This document shows positions 47,740 through 59,156 of a stretch of 64,000 nucleotides of DNA, piece by piece. Below the pieces are notes generated by a model. That model did not search any database, was not told where the DNA came from, and saw only the letters and a list, made by a program, of their open reading frames with translations. A program made the position numbers and the translations under genes. Numbering within the stretch: position 1 is the first letter of the stretch; every line of letters begins with the position of its first letter. The DNA is taken from positions 55,293,795 through 55,357,794 of the forward strand of contig NC_089498.1 of the NCBI RefSeq assembly GCF_036850765.1. The letters are read 5' to 3'. This DNA is from Saccopteryx bilineata (lineage: Eukaryota > Chordata > Mammalia > Chiroptera > Emballonuridae).

Positions 47740-48105
47740 AGTGATAGTATATTATTGCAATTCCCCCATTAAATATGTTATTACTTCTGAATCTTTCTAC
47801 TTGACCCTTCCTATTCCTTGGATACCTTTTTGCCTTTGATCTTCACACCAAGTAGACATTGAATATTTTTTTACTCTACTGAATCATCTACATGTCAGCT
47901 AAAGTCAACAGTGTGACAGTTTATTTATCATCCAACTCTTAGTCAAATGCCCCTCCCATGCACTTATAAATCCAATACTCATCTTTATCTTAACATATAT
48001 TACTGCATAAGAAATGTTTATGTGTCTTCTCCATGAACTGGAGGCTATAGACTATTCCTGAGCATTATATTCTTGGTACCCAAGGAAATGCATGACATAA
48101 TGAAA
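47740..48105 (+). mobile_element. L2 3' region
   Basis: TTCTACTTGACCCTTCC, CACACCAAGTAGACATTGAA, ATGTCAGCTAAAGTC and especially CTCCATGAACTGGAGGCTATAG followed by TTCTTGGTACCCAAGGAAATG match the order of the L2 3' end. Ancient. Confidence 0.5.
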
Positions 48106-48515
48106 AAAATTTAATATATATTTATATAGAATTATGTAAATGGATATAATAGCTATAATTTAAACTCAGATTTGTTTCTTTCATAGATCATGACTTTAGT
48201 ACATGCAGAACAACTGGTAATGGGTATAACTGAAATATACTGGAGCATTTGAGGTTCTACAAAATGCTGAGTGAAGAAGAAAGATATAATCATTAAATTA
48301 GAAGCATTTTAAGGCACTTTGTTAGTTGTTCAGAAAACAACTATTTCACAGAAACAGAAGGGTAACATAAATTACTGAGTCTAAACAGCAGCCATGCTTG
48401 TGGAATAATGTTTTTCCAAAAGGAAATGAGAAAATAAGATTTTTTTATGACCTTTGGTTTATGTGTGTAGAAAAAGAAAATGTGTTTTCAACTCAACAAT
48501 TTATTGGTCAGTCTT

Positions 48516-48894
48516 TTTTTTTTTTTTTTGTATTTTTCTGAATTGAGAAGTGAGGAGGCAGACTGACCAACTCCCGTATGTGCCCAGCTGGGATCCACCC
48601 AGTATGCCCACCAGGGGTGGGGGATGCTCTGTCCATCTTGGCTGTTGTTTTGTTGCAGCGGGAGCCATTCTAACACCTGAGGGGGAGGCCATGGAGCCAT
48701 CCTCAGTGCCCTGGGCCAACTTTGCTTCAATGGAGCCTTGGCTGTAGAAGCAGAAGAGAGAGGTAGAGAGAAAGGAGAGGGGGAAGGGTGGAGAAGTAGA
48801 TGGGTGTTTCTCCTGTGTTCCCTGTCTGGGAACCGAACCCAGAACTTCCACACGCCAGGCCAACATTCTGCCATTGAGCCAACCAGCCAGGGCC
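48516..48894 (-). mobile_element. A-type SINE
   Basis: Antisense: T tail, TCTGAATTGAGAAGTGAGG, GCCATTCTAACACCTGAGG, ending GAGCCAACCAGCCAGGGCC. Target duplication TTGGTCAGTCTT (48,504-48,515) and TTGGTCATTCTT (48,895-48,906). All long frames on both strands are SINE readings. Confidence 0.95.
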
Positions 48895-48906
48895 TTGGTC
48901 ATTCTT

Positions 48907-50314
48907 AATAAAAGACAAAATAATTCACTTTTAGTACTGTAAAGTTCATATAATATAATGTATAATTTTAATGGTGAGCAACTATGATTACTTCCCCCAC
49001 AAAGTAGATTGGCAGATCTGCTATAGGACATAAACTACAATACAAAATTGGATTAAAAATAGATAACAAAGGTCTAAACATGTTCCTATTTTGATTTCAG
49101 GATGGATTTTTTAGTAATGACGCCCTTGTCCCTACACAGTTTTACTATCATTGGAAGGTATAAAATACACTAATTTGACAGTTCTGAGTGACAATGACCT
49201 ACCTCACAGGTCCTTCCTCATAATTCATGGTCTGAAGTGCTACTCGAGGGAAGTTCATATGTTTACTTTTATCATAATAAAAGTAGGTTCATCCTTCTGA
49301 GTATTCTTCAAATTAACTTGCTGGTTCCTCTGTACTTAACTCAAGTGCAAGTGATTTAAAACTTAGCTATCATTCATGCCAGTCTTTGTGTAGGGCTGGG
49401 CTTAACCGTGAACTACCTCATTAAAATACTATTTACTATCCAAATAAATCATTAAAATCCTAACATTAAATTTATTAGAATATGTTAAAAGAAATTTCCA
49501 GAAAAATCAGTCTGAGAGCATAATGTAATAAAATATAATTCATATCTGTGTGAAAGTGTTCATAGTATACTACATTTGAAAAATAGTTTTAGGAGCTATA
49601 TTAATAAGTGTTGAGCTACCTTTCATAGAAAAATTACCATAACTCTTTTAAAGTAAATTATCATCTCAATTCTAGGAATGAGGAAATTGAGAATTAATGA
49701 TGCTAAGTTAAGTACTTGGGAATCATATAATCACGAAAAGGTAGAGAGAGATAATCAATCTGTCTGCCTCTAAAATTCACATTCTTAATTATCTCTATTA
49801 ATTGCCTCAATGTTAAAAAAGTCCAAAATGAGTCTTCATTTGTCTATAAAAGGAAAGATAAATCCTTTGGCCTAGCACATCATTTCAACATTGTGGCTCT
49901 GGATCTTCACCACTGAGATAATTCTATTGTTAAAATTGTAAGTGAAATGGTACTAAGATGAGAAACTTATGGTAATTTCAATCAGTTCATTTGCATTGAA
50001 TTCATTGTACATGAATTATACGCTGTGCCTTTGAGATTACTATGAGCCCCACATCTATCATTACCACAAGGTATTTTTATAAAGCATGTTCATCATTCTA
50101 TTTCCATACTTGAAATACCAAAGTTGTCAAGAGTGCTAAAACACTCACACAATGACAGTAACGTCTGGTAGATATTTTCTTTTTTATTAGCTTGATTTAT
50201 AGCTATTCTAATAATAAAATTCTCCTTATATTCATACCTATGTTAAAAGCATACCAAAAAAAAGCATACATTTCTTTCTGTCTTGAATTATAATTATGTT
50301 CCTAAATATCCCAG
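48907..50314. other. Unique AT-rich DNA
   Basis: No recognised repeat or coding frame over about 1.4 kb. Confidence 0.5.
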
Positions 50315-50425
50315 AAGATAGTAAACTATATTAAGGAAGGACAATGTTTCTTTCTTATTTATATTCTCCTAGTCTCTAGCATACAACTTAGTACATAGTT
50401 GTTACTCCAAAAATTTGTATATCAA
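50315..50425 (+). mobile_element. L2 3' end
   Basis: GAAGATAGTAAACTATATTAAGG, TATATTCTCCTAGTCTCTAGC, ACTTAGTACATAGTTGTTACTC follow the L2 terminal order. Ancient and weak. Confidence 0.5.
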
Positions 50426-51218
50426 AACCTATAAATCTCAATCCATTATTCTTTTTTTTTCTTTATTTTTTAAATTCATCCATCTATCCCTGTGGTCTAG
50501 ATTATTTTTGTTTAGTTTAATTCACCTATCCATCATAATGTATTAATATCTAGCTCAAATAATAATACAACAAGTCTCCATTTAGAATAAAATATTTTCC
50601 TAAGGGAAAGGTTTTTATTTATTTAGGAAGAGAACTAAATTGAATAATTAATAATTAGGGTCTCTTCAGTACAATTATGTAATGATGATCAATTGTGGCA
50701 AATTGTGCTTTCCAGAGAGCCATGTCAGAATCTTTCATCACACATGTTCCTCTTATAATAAATCTCTTAGGTGCTCTTCCTATTAAGGGGTAGAGTCAGT
50801 GGTGGGATTCAGCCAGTTTGCACCAGTTCAGCACAACCAATACCTAATTTTTTGTTGTGTTCGGTGAACTGGTTGTTAAAATGGCACTTGTAATCAGAGT
50901 TCTCCCTAAGATGGCCACCTGGGCAGCCGCCCATTGTGAAAACCAGAAATTTACATTCTTTACTCTTTTTTAATGTTCATCTGTGCAATAGCATACTCTA
51001 AGAGCTCACAGTAATGTTAATTCCACCCATAGAAGAAAAAAATTTGACAGAACTATGCTTGTAATATTTATTTATTCATTTTATAAAACTCATTATAATT
51101 CTGATGAAATTCTACATTTCAATTCCCTTGTGTTTGTTACTTCAGTAAACAAACATATAATTTACAGAGAAAAAGTGCCAAACAACCAGGGGGTGACAAG
51201 CTGTTATTTGTTTCAGCT

Positions 51219-51431
51219 TTGCATTACGCCCAAAATTTTGTGGAAAATTCCCAGAACTGTGCAATTCCTGAAAGTGTTCAAAGAGCTAAAAATGTTGTGA
51301 GAACAATTGCTGTAAGTTCAGCAGAAGCTGAAAGGGGTTTTTCAAAGATGAACATAATACGTTCAGAGAAGTCGCCTGTTGCTAATATATCAAACACAAT
51401 GACGATTAGTCTAATCAGCCTACCTCTAAAG
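51219..51431 (+). pseudogene. hAT transposase C-terminal (dimerisation) fragment
   Basis: The frame carries SSAEAERGFSKMNIIRSEK (serine 33 at 51,315), the signature of the hAT C-terminal dimerisation domain. It is followed by a run of SNTMTISLI type that is typical of the same domain. In a full transposase this part holds the enzyme's subunits together while it cuts and pastes the element. The N-terminal BED zinc finger and catalytic DDE core are absent. The frame is interrupted at 51,432 by the inner transposon. Beyond 51,824 coding resumes in the same frame for about a dozen codons and then meets a stop. Inactive remnant; some hAT transposases have been co-opted by hosts, but nothing here suggests that. 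Confidence 0.9.
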
Positions 51432-51816
51432 CAGGGGTCTCAAACTCAACTCAGCATGTGGGCCGCAGAGCAAGATCACAGCCATTTGGCGGGCCGCACT
51501 AGGTCTACAAAAGGCAACTGTTATGCAACACTTTTCTCACTGCAGTTGAAAACAAAAAAATCAGTACAACAAGCACAATCGTACATGCAGTTTACTCAGT
51601 GTCACAAAACGACCAGAAACTGTAGTTCGCATCACAACTGCTGTTAACTAAGCTAATATCTAGCTAGGATGTTAGAGAAATGAAAAATACAAGTAGGCCC
51701 CTAGGCTTACTTAATTTTATCCAAAATATTTTGAACTTCGTGGATTAGTCTGCGGGCCGCACAAAATTGTTCGGCGGGCCGCATGCGGTCCGCGGGCCGC
51801 GAGTTTGAGACCCCTG
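51432..51816 (+). mobile_element. Non-autonomous hAT element nested in the first (inner element)
   Basis: Terminal inverted repeats CAGGGGTCTCAAACTC (16 bp, perfect). A perfect 8-bp target duplication CTCTAAAG lies at 51,424-51,431 and 51,817-51,824. The ends are GC-rich with repeated GCGGGCCGC motifs that form further inverted repeats. The 385-bp interior has no transposase. It landed inside the outer element's transposase coding sequence, so it is younger. Confidence 0.95.
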
Positions 51817-52173
51817 CTCTAAAGGAATGGGATCCTACTCCTACAGTGAAAAATGGATAAAGATAAATCACACAACCAATGATGCTCAGACAAAAGTGAT
51901 GAAAATTGCAAGTGAGGACGCCAATCAAGAAGCAATATGAAAATATCTTAATAACAGTTTTATTGTTTTTTCAGGTATTATTTAATATTTTTATTAATAT
52001 TTTAAAACTTTCTTATAACAAAATCTAGTTTTGTGTACCTATTTTATTGTTCTTAAGTATTAAATACATGGAATAATAAACTACCTTTTGGTATATATAT
52101 TTTTTATACTTAAAATGGTCATTAGGGCAGAGAACCAGTTGTTAAATATTTAAATCCCACCACTGGGTAGAGT

Positions 52174-53599
52174 GTATAATCCTTCCCCTTGAATCTATCC
52201 TGGCTTGTTACCCTGACTCCAATGAAGTGACACTATGTGACTTATGAAACCAGGCAACAAAAGTCTATCCATATTTCATCCAGTTCTCTTGAGATCCTCA
52301 TATGGAATCTTAAACTGCCATGGAAGCAGTCTGACTACTGCCATGCTGTTAGGAAGTCCAAATCAGGCCACTCAGACAGACTTAATAGAGAGTCTGTGAG
52401 ATTACTTAGAAAGAATGGTATGTCTAGACATTTCTCAGTTGCTGAATCTCCCTAATATAAATATTTAACTCCACCTACCATCCGACCACAATGTATTGGA
52501 GATCATGTACCAGAACTGCTAGCTGAGAACTTCCAGAATTCCTTTAATCACAAAAACATGATAAATATATATTTTTATTGTTGCTTTAAGCAACTATTTT
52601 TTTAGGTGATTAGTTAAACGAAAATACCGATTTTTCTGAGAATGTAAATTATTTTAGAACAGTATCTAGTGATACAATATGTACCTTCAGGCACTAAAAA
52701 AAAAAAAAAAACACAACAAAAAACAAAACCACAAACAAAAGAAAAAACTTGTTTAATGCTTTGATCGGGTCCATTTAATTTAGAACATGCAGGGATGTTC
52801 ACATTATATTTTAAAAATTCATGCTAACATAATAAGAAAATAGCAACTCTCAAAATCTTATATAAATTAAAATTCAATTAGTGTACCTTATCTTCTTTGT
52901 TTGTATTTTGGGTCTTTAACTTATAATGCATGTTCATATTCAATTGACAATGAGAAAATTCTGAAATGAACTAAGTTAAATTACAGCAAGCCAGAAGGTG
53001 GGAAAAAGAAAAAGAGGAGGCTAATCGGTTAACAACTGCAGGGCAAAACCAGCAAAAGACAGCTTGCATTCCTAAATGTATTTTGGAATTTTGAATTAAC
53101 TTCCAGATAACTATTTCTGTGATCATCTAAGAGAGAATAACCAGGTGCCACTTCTCCTTGGGAGCCTCTACTTCTTGCTTACACATGAACACTCTAATCT
53201 GTTGCCCCCAGCTAATCCATAGGAGTGGACACTTCTTTCTCAGACACGGTACCTATCTCTGAACTAGCCTCACTTTATCTTCTCCCTCTCCCTTTATCTA
53301 TAGGCAATACAGACTCTTTCAAAACAACTTCAATCTTTCTTCCCCACACTGTTTTCATAAAAGAGCCCGTCTCCTCCAGCACAGTGGACATGTTTGTCTT
53401 TTCTGCCTACCCCTGTTGCTAGTAGTTCATACTAAGACTAAGGGTCCTTTTATGACTTTGATTAAATTTAACTTTGAATTCTAGCTCTAGAAATCATGGC
53501 GCTCTCTCTCTGTACCCCTCATAGACTTAACCTTTCTCCTGGATAATCAACAACCCCATCCCGACCCAGGCAGAAGGCAATTGCTGGGACCTAATTGTC
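52174..53599. other. Unique DNA, nothing recognised
   Basis: An A-rich run near 52,697-52,745. The part 53,000-53,450 has moderate GC and a 65-codon frame but no motif I can name. Confidence 0.4.
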
Positions 53600-54050
53600 A
53601 CAAGATCTGGACCTCTTGCAGGCTAAATATAAAATCTTCATTTAAGTTATGTTTCAGCTCCTGAGCCCTAAAAGGAAATGACTCTTAGCTACTATTCCTT
53701 TAAACCGGATAGAGGGATGTCAGAACAGACCTTGAGGTCATGTCCAAAAGACCTGAAAAAGTGATTTTTACCTTTACCTCATCTCCAACCAGTCAGCTCC
53801 CAGTATGACCCCAACCTCTTAACTCATAATGTTTTGTGATTTTTTTCCCTATGTAATCTGTAACCTACATACCATTGGGTGGTTGGGTCTTTTGAACACA
53901 AGTTTGCCAACATTCCAAATTTACCAATTCCCTAATAAACCTCCTTTCTATAATTGCAAACTCCTACTCCTGTATTTCTCTGGGCCAATGCATGCAGACA
54001 GGCTGACTTAAATATGGAGTTCAGTAACAAGATGGCATGCCCCACAACCT
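53600..54050 (+). repeat. Possible solo LTR, weak
   Basis: Contains CCAACCAGTCAGCTCCCAG, then AATAAA at 53,934-53,939 followed by a CT-rich stretch and TGCATGCAGACAGGC. This composition recalls the R-U5 part of a class I LTR. Ends, family and target duplication are not visible. Confidence 0.3.
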
Positions 54051-54109
54051 ACTTTTTTTCTCATTAGCAATGGCCTAATAAACCATATTTTTTAAGAAAA
54101 GTATTTTGG

Positions 54110-54487
54110 GCCTGACCAGGTGGTAGCACAGTGGATAAAACATTGGCTTGCGATACTGAAGACCAAGATTTGAAACCCCAAGGTCTCCAGCTTCAGAATG
54201 GGCTCACCAGCTTGAGCTCAGAGTCACTGGCCTAAGTGTGGGTTCATAGCCATGACCCCAGAGTTGCTGGTTTGAGCCCAAATGTCACCGGCTTGAAGCA
54301 AAGGTCACTATCTTGAGCAAGGGGTCACTGGCTCAGAAGAATAGTCAAGGCACATATGAAAAAGCAATCAACAAACAACTAATGTCCACAACTACAAGTT
54401 GATGTTTCTCATTCTATCTCCCTTCCTGTCTCTTCCTGTCTGACTTTTCTCTCTTTCTCTCTCTCTCACTCTTGCTTCAAAAAAATT
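54110..54487 (+). mobile_element. C-type SINE, old and long
   Basis: GCCTGACCAGGTGGTAGCACAG head, then several GGTCACTGGCTTGAGC-like modules, GGCACATATGAAAAAGCAATC, CT block and A tail. Similar in length and extra modules to the copy at 5,844. Confidence 0.88.
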
Positions 54488-54872
54488 TCTTTGGCTGTGA
54501 AAGTTTTTTGTTTGTTTATCTAGTTGTTTTTGTTGTTTAACACCATCACTTCCTATCAGTTTAAATTATTAAAAAAACAAATTATATTTTTTAATTCATA
54601 CAAGAGACAGTTGAGTTGAAAAAATTAAAGCTTTTATATTTTTCTCTTGTTTTAAAAGACTTCTAGATATTACAATGTCCATGATTCTGAAGGTAATTGT
54701 CTTAAGTTTCAGTAATGACAGTCATTTGATAAAGTGTTTTATATGTTTATTTTAACATTTCTTAGTTTTACTAATGTTTTTCTATAACTTTTATCCTTAG
54801 TTTAACACCCTACAATATGGAATAAAGGCACAGATATAAAGGAGACTATATAACATAAGAATATTATACCAA

Positions 54873-55196
54873 GCCTGACCAGGTGGCACAGTGGATAGAG
54901 CATTGGACTGGGATGCGGAGGACCCAGGTTCGAGACCCCAAGGTTGCCAGCTTGAGCGCAGGCTCATCTGGTTTGAGCAAAGCTCACCAGCTTGGATCCA
55001 CGCTGGCTCGAGCAAGGGGTTACTCAGTCTGCTGTAGCCCCATGGTCAAGGCAGATATGAGAAATCAATCAATGAACAACTAAGATGTTGCAACGAAAAA
55101 CTGGTGATTGATGCTTTTCATCTCTCCTCGTTCCTGTCTGTCTGTCCCTGTCTATCCCTCTCTCTGACTCTCCCTGTCTTTGTAAAAAATAAAAAA
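54873..55196 (+). mobile_element. C-type SINE
   Basis: GCCTGACCAGGTGGCACAGTGG head, GGTTCGAGACCCCAAGG, AATCAATCAATGAACAAC, CT block and A tail. Target duplication AAGAATATTATACCAA at 54,857-54,872 and about 55,198-55,213, perfect. Confidence 0.95.
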
Positions 55197-55213
55197 AAGA
55201 ATATTATACCAAG

Positions 55214-55986
55214 AAATCTCCTCCAAGACATGAGGATCACCTCTCTTGATTGAATGATTTATGAGTGCTTTTGGGAAATGATGAAATTAACACATTTACA
55301 TTTAAAACATGTCACGTGACTACAATTAACTAATATTTTCCTCTATAGAGAAATACTGCACATTTTTCTAGAATACTTTTTTTATTTCTCTTAAACTATG
55401 TCTTGATAATGCAAATGAATGTCTTTTAACTTTGTGAGCAAGCATGCTGTGAGGTAGTATTAATTATTGTCAAAACAAGTTTTCTAAAAAAAGTTCAAGT
55501 GATGGCCAAGAAATCATCATCAAAGTCTATGATTATGCTAAATATGTGGAAAATTTTGTCATGTTCTTCACAGAAATCAATCTAACAATGAAAGGAAAAA
55601 TAATCTTAGTAGACCAAGAGGAACTTAATATACACATCGAAATAATGAGAAGTATGACAAATCCCATCCAGACAGGTACCCAAGTATCCATCCTTATTCT
55701 GAAACTTTCCTCAAATTACTTTTTCCAATCAGCATGCTCATGAAAGGATTCCCTCATCAGTATGAGGAACAGTTTTGTTCCTTCGAGTACACTGACATTC
55801 CTTTTGTTGCCAACTGTACTCCTTACCATGTTCTTGCCCATTCTTTTTGGATGCAAGAATGTGACCTTCTTTCATCTTTGTCTTTTATTCTTTCTTAGTA
55901 AAAAGAAAAAAAGTTCTTAAATCAAAAGAAATCATGTCACTTAAAATTGGTCTTGCCTAGTTGAAACATTTAATAAAAATTTTCAA
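55214..55986. other. Unique DNA, one unassigned 65-codon frame
   Basis: The frame at 55,546-55,743 has mixed composition but no recognised domain; upstream in-frame context gives no support. I do not call it a gene. Confidence 0.4.
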
Positions 55987-56297
55987 GCCTGACCAGTTGA
56001 TGGCACCATGGATAGAGTGTTGGACTGGGATGCAGAAGACCCAGGTTTGAAACACTAAGATCACTGGCTTCAGTGCGGGTTCATCTGGTTTGAACAAGGT
56101 TCACCAGCTTGAGCTCAATTAAGATCACCAGATTGAGCAAGGGGTTACTCACTCTGCTGTAACCCCCAGGTCAAGGCACATATGAGAAAGCAATCAATGA
56201 ACAACTAAGGTGCCACAACAAAGAATTGATACTTCTCATCTCTCCCTTACAGTCTATCTGTCCCTATTTGTCCCTCTCTCTGTCTCTGTCACAAACA
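55987..56297 (+). mobile_element. C-type SINE
   Basis: GCCTGACCAGTTGATGGCACC head, GGTTTGAAACACTAAGATC, GCAATCAATGAACAACTAAGG, CT block and short A tail. Target duplication unclear (AATTTTCAA / AATTTTTTGA). Confidence 0.9.
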
Positions 56298-56379
56298 AAT
56301 TTTTTGAGACAATAAATAGCATTTAATGTCCTGCTTTGTAGATTATATAAGCTATATATTTATTATACAGCTTTTATAT

Positions 56380-56767
56380 TTTTTATTATTTTTTTTTGTT
56401 TTTATTAAGTTTTAGGGAGAGAGAGAAAGAGAAAAAGACAGATGGGAAGAGAGAGAGACAACAAGCATCAATTCACTGTTGTAACACTTCAGTTGTTCAT
56501 TAATTGCTTCTCATATGTGCCTTGATAGGAGGCTCCAGCTGAGCCAGTGACCTCTAGCTTAAACCAGTGACTTTGGGTTTCAAGCCAACAGTCATGGAAT
56601 CATGTCTATGACCTTATAACTCAAACCTGTGGCTCAGCACTCAAGCTGGTGAGCCTGTGCTCAAGCCAGATGAACCCATGCTCAAGTTGGCAATTTCAGG
56701 GTTTCAAATCTGGGTCATTAGCATCCCAGGTTGATACTATATCCACTGTGCCACCACTTGGTCAGGC
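56380..56767 (-). mobile_element. C-type SINE
   Basis: Antisense: T-rich tail, GGGAGAGAGAGAAAGAG, ACAAGCATCAATTCACTG, TTGTTCATTAATTGCTTC, ending CACCACTTGGTCAGGC. It holds extra modules like the older C copies. Confidence 0.9.
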
Positions 56768-57220
56768 GTCTTTTTAGTATATACCTTTTAAAAGAAACTA
56801 TACATTTTATTTCAAACGTTACTTAAACATCCTGCTGCTCTATTCTGGTTTTTTTTTATTTGTTTTTGTTTGTTTGTTTTCCAGTTGCTGTACCATAGGC
56901 CACATTCAGGAAACTAAAGTTTCTTGGACCTAAAGATTAAAGAGCATAATTGTATTATGGTGTTCAAATAGAGAGAAATTTCTACATTTATAGTTAAAGC
57001 TCTATGTCATCAATTCAGTCCCCTCCCCATTAATTAGATATATTAATTTTATATGTGGCAAAATTTTCTCAAAAAAGAAAGAAAAATGTAAGCATTTGAT
57101 GTAAAAGCCACCAAAGGACTTTAAAAAGCATTTGCTTAATGTATTTTAGACATTTTAAAATAAGCAGCTAAATACTTGCATGGAAAATGCTACATATAAC
57201 ATAAAATACATATGACAATA
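56768..57220. other. Unique AT-rich DNA
   Basis: Nothing recognised apart from a GTTT run near 56,862. Confidence 0.5.
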
Positions 57221-57276
57221 TCCTGCAAAATAGAAACTAGATAGAGAATTTACCAAATTTGATAACATTACACTAA
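57221..57276 (+). repeat. Arm 1 of a 56-bp inverted duplication
   Basis: The segment from TCCTGCAAAATAG to CATTACACTAA is the reverse complement of 58,677-58,732 with a single mismatch by hand alignment (55 of 56). It is not part of any repeat family I recognise. Confidence 0.96.
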
Positions 57277-57520
57277 TATCTGCCTTGCCCATGAAACTAA
57301 TATCATTCATTTGGACTTCTAATTAGCCAATCTTAATTAATTTCAAAAAAATACTGACAACCAAGTACAATGTAATCATATGCTTTTCAACGAAGAGAAA
57401 CTTTTTCACAGGCGTATAATCTATTTGATAAAATATACTAGTATTTACAAGTTCTATGTTTACATGCATATTTATAATAGAGAGGCATCAAAGCCCCAAC
57501 ATATTAAAATGTGTTGTGTT

Positions 57521-57737
57521 ATTTATTTTTTTAGATTTCATTTATTGATTTTTAGAGAAGAGAGAGAGAGAGAAAGAGAAAGAGAAGGAGAGAGAGAAAG
57601 AGGGAACAGAATTGGGAAGCATCAACTCATTGTAATTGCTTCCTGTATGTGCCTTGACCAGGTAAGCCCAGGGTTTTGAACTGGTGACCTCAGTGTTTCA
57701 GGTCAACCCTTTATCCACTGTGCCACCACAGGTCACG
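57521..57737 (-). mobile_element. B-type SINE
   Basis: Antisense: T-rich tail, GA block, GGGAAGCATCAACTC, GGGTTTTGAACTGGTGACC, ending CCACCACAGGTCACG. Target duplication about TGTGTTGTGTT / TATGTTGTGTT. Confidence 0.93.
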
Positions 57738-57884
57738 TATGTTGTGTTTTAAATACAACCTGTGTTATGACCTATATAGATTAGGACCTCAATGTGGTAG
57801 GTATGGTGTCAGTTACATTTTTGTTGGGCCTAAAACACATACAATTTTCTGACTCCATTTAAGTAAAATAATACAAATAAAAAA

Positions 57885-58145
57885 TTAAGATAAAAAGTAA
57901 CAGATGGGAGGGGGATTTGGAAGAATGGGAGAAAAATGTGAAGAAATTAAGAAGTACAAATTGGTAGTTATAAAACAATCATGGGGAAGCAAAATATTGC
58001 ATAAAAATATAGTCAATAATATTGTAATAACCATGTATGGAACCATGTCATTTTGTAAGTTATAGAAGTATCTATCCACTATGCTATATAACTGAAGCTA
58101 ATATAATATTTAATGTCAACTGTAATTGAAAAATTAATTGACTAA
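57885..58145 (+). mobile_element. L1 3' end, old
   Basis: TACAAATTGGTAGTTATAAAAC, ATAGTCAATAATATTGTAATAACC, AAGTATCTATCCACTATGC, and AATGTCAACTGTAATTGAAAAATT match the terminal part of an older mammalian L1 3' UTR in sense orientation. Confidence 0.82.
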
Positions 58146-58458
58146 TTTATATTCAGTTTTAAAAAATGGGAACATTTATATGACATGACAAAACAAATTA
58201 TTTTTTTCAATAATTGGCTTATACCGCTAGCATCACAATATCCAAAATTGTATTTTCAAAGTAAATGATCACACATGAGACAGATCAATAATCTTTATTT
58301 TTCTTCCATGTTTTGGCTTCATTATCTTTGATTGCTTCTTAATAAGACAGCAATTTTGTAATATTAATATCTCTAGTGAAAAGTGAGAGATAATTCAGTC
58401 TTCAAGTTACTACAATTTATCTTTCTGTTGTTGTTGTTGATAGCTCAGAAGTTTCTTG

Positions 58459-58650
58459 TCTGACCTATGGTGGCGCAGTGGATAAAGCATTGATCTGGAA
58501 TGCTGAGGTTGCTGGTTCAAAACCCAGGACTTGCCTGGTCAAGGCATATATGGGAGTTGATGCTTCCTGCTCTTTCACTTCTCTCTCTTTTTTTACTCTC
58601 TCTCTCTCTCCTCTCACTTTAAAAAGAAATAAATAAAATAAAATATAAAA
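58459..58650 (+). mobile_element. B-type SINE
   Basis: GTCTGACCTATGGTGGCGCAG head, GGTTCAAAACCCAGGAC, GGGAGTTGATGCTTCC, short CT block and AATAAATAAAATA tail. AGTTTCTT before and AGTTTTCTT after are its probable target duplication. Confidence 0.92.
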
Positions 58651-58676
58651 GTTTTCTTAGCTTTATCATTACAAAT

Positions 58677-58732
58677 TTAGTGTAATGTTATCAAATTTGG
58701 TAAATTCTCTATCTAGTTTCCATTTTGCAGGA
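58677..58732 (-). repeat. Arm 2 of a 56-bp inverted duplication
   Basis: Reverse complement of 57,221-57,276 with one mismatch. It begins 26 bp after the end of the plus-strand B SINE at 58,459-58,650. Confidence 0.96.
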
Positions 58733-58809
58733 ACTGTAAAATTTTAGAAAAATTAAAGTAGGGGTTTTCTTTGGCCTGATGATTACTCATAAATATCTTT
58801 TGCCTTCTT

Positions 58810-59142
58810 TTTTTTTTTTACAGAGACAGAGTGAGAATCAGAGAGAGAGAGGGATAGATAGGGACAGACAGACAGGAACAGAGAGAGATGAGAAGCATCA
58901 ATCATCAGTTTTTTGTTGCGACACCTTAGTTGTTCATTGATTGCTTTCTCATATGTGCCTTGACTGTGGGCCTTCAGCAGACCGAGTAACCCCGTGCTCG
59001 AGCCAGAGACCGTGGGTCCAAGCTGGTGAGCTTTGCTCACATCGGATGAGCCCGGGCTCAAGCTGGTGACCTCGGGTCTTGAACCTGGGTCTCCCACATC
59101 CCAGTCCGATGCTCTATCCACTGTGCCACCGCCTGGTCAGGC
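58810..59142 (-). mobile_element. C-type SINE
   Basis: Antisense: T tail, GA block, GAGAAGCATCAATCATCAG, TTGTTCATTGATTGCTTTCTC, GGTCTTGAACCTGGGTCTC, ending CCGCCTGGTCAGGC. Target duplication TCTTTTGCCTTCTT at 58,796-58,809 and 59,143-59,156, perfect. The 112-codon antisense frame is a SINE reading. Confidence 0.96.
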
Positions 59143-59156
59143 TCTTTTGCCTTCTT

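Larger units (their letters stand above)
50797..52165 (+). mobile_element. hAT DNA transposon, internally deleted (outer element)
   Basis: Ends are inverted copies of CAGTGGTGGGATT (13 bp). A perfect 8-bp target duplication GGTAGAGT lies at 50,789-50,796 and 52,166-52,173, the hallmark of hAT superfamily insertion. Subterminal GGTTGTTAAAAT-like motifs are shared by both ends. After removing the 385-bp inner element and one target copy, about 976 bp remain, much shorter than an autonomous hAT, so the copy is non-autonomous. Its interior still encodes the C-terminal end of a transposase. Confidence 0.93.

Noticed and set aside
53225..53422. 65-codon frame in a higher-GC stretch, considered as an env or host pseudogene
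   Set aside because: No motif, no homology I can recall, no continuation in frame on either side.
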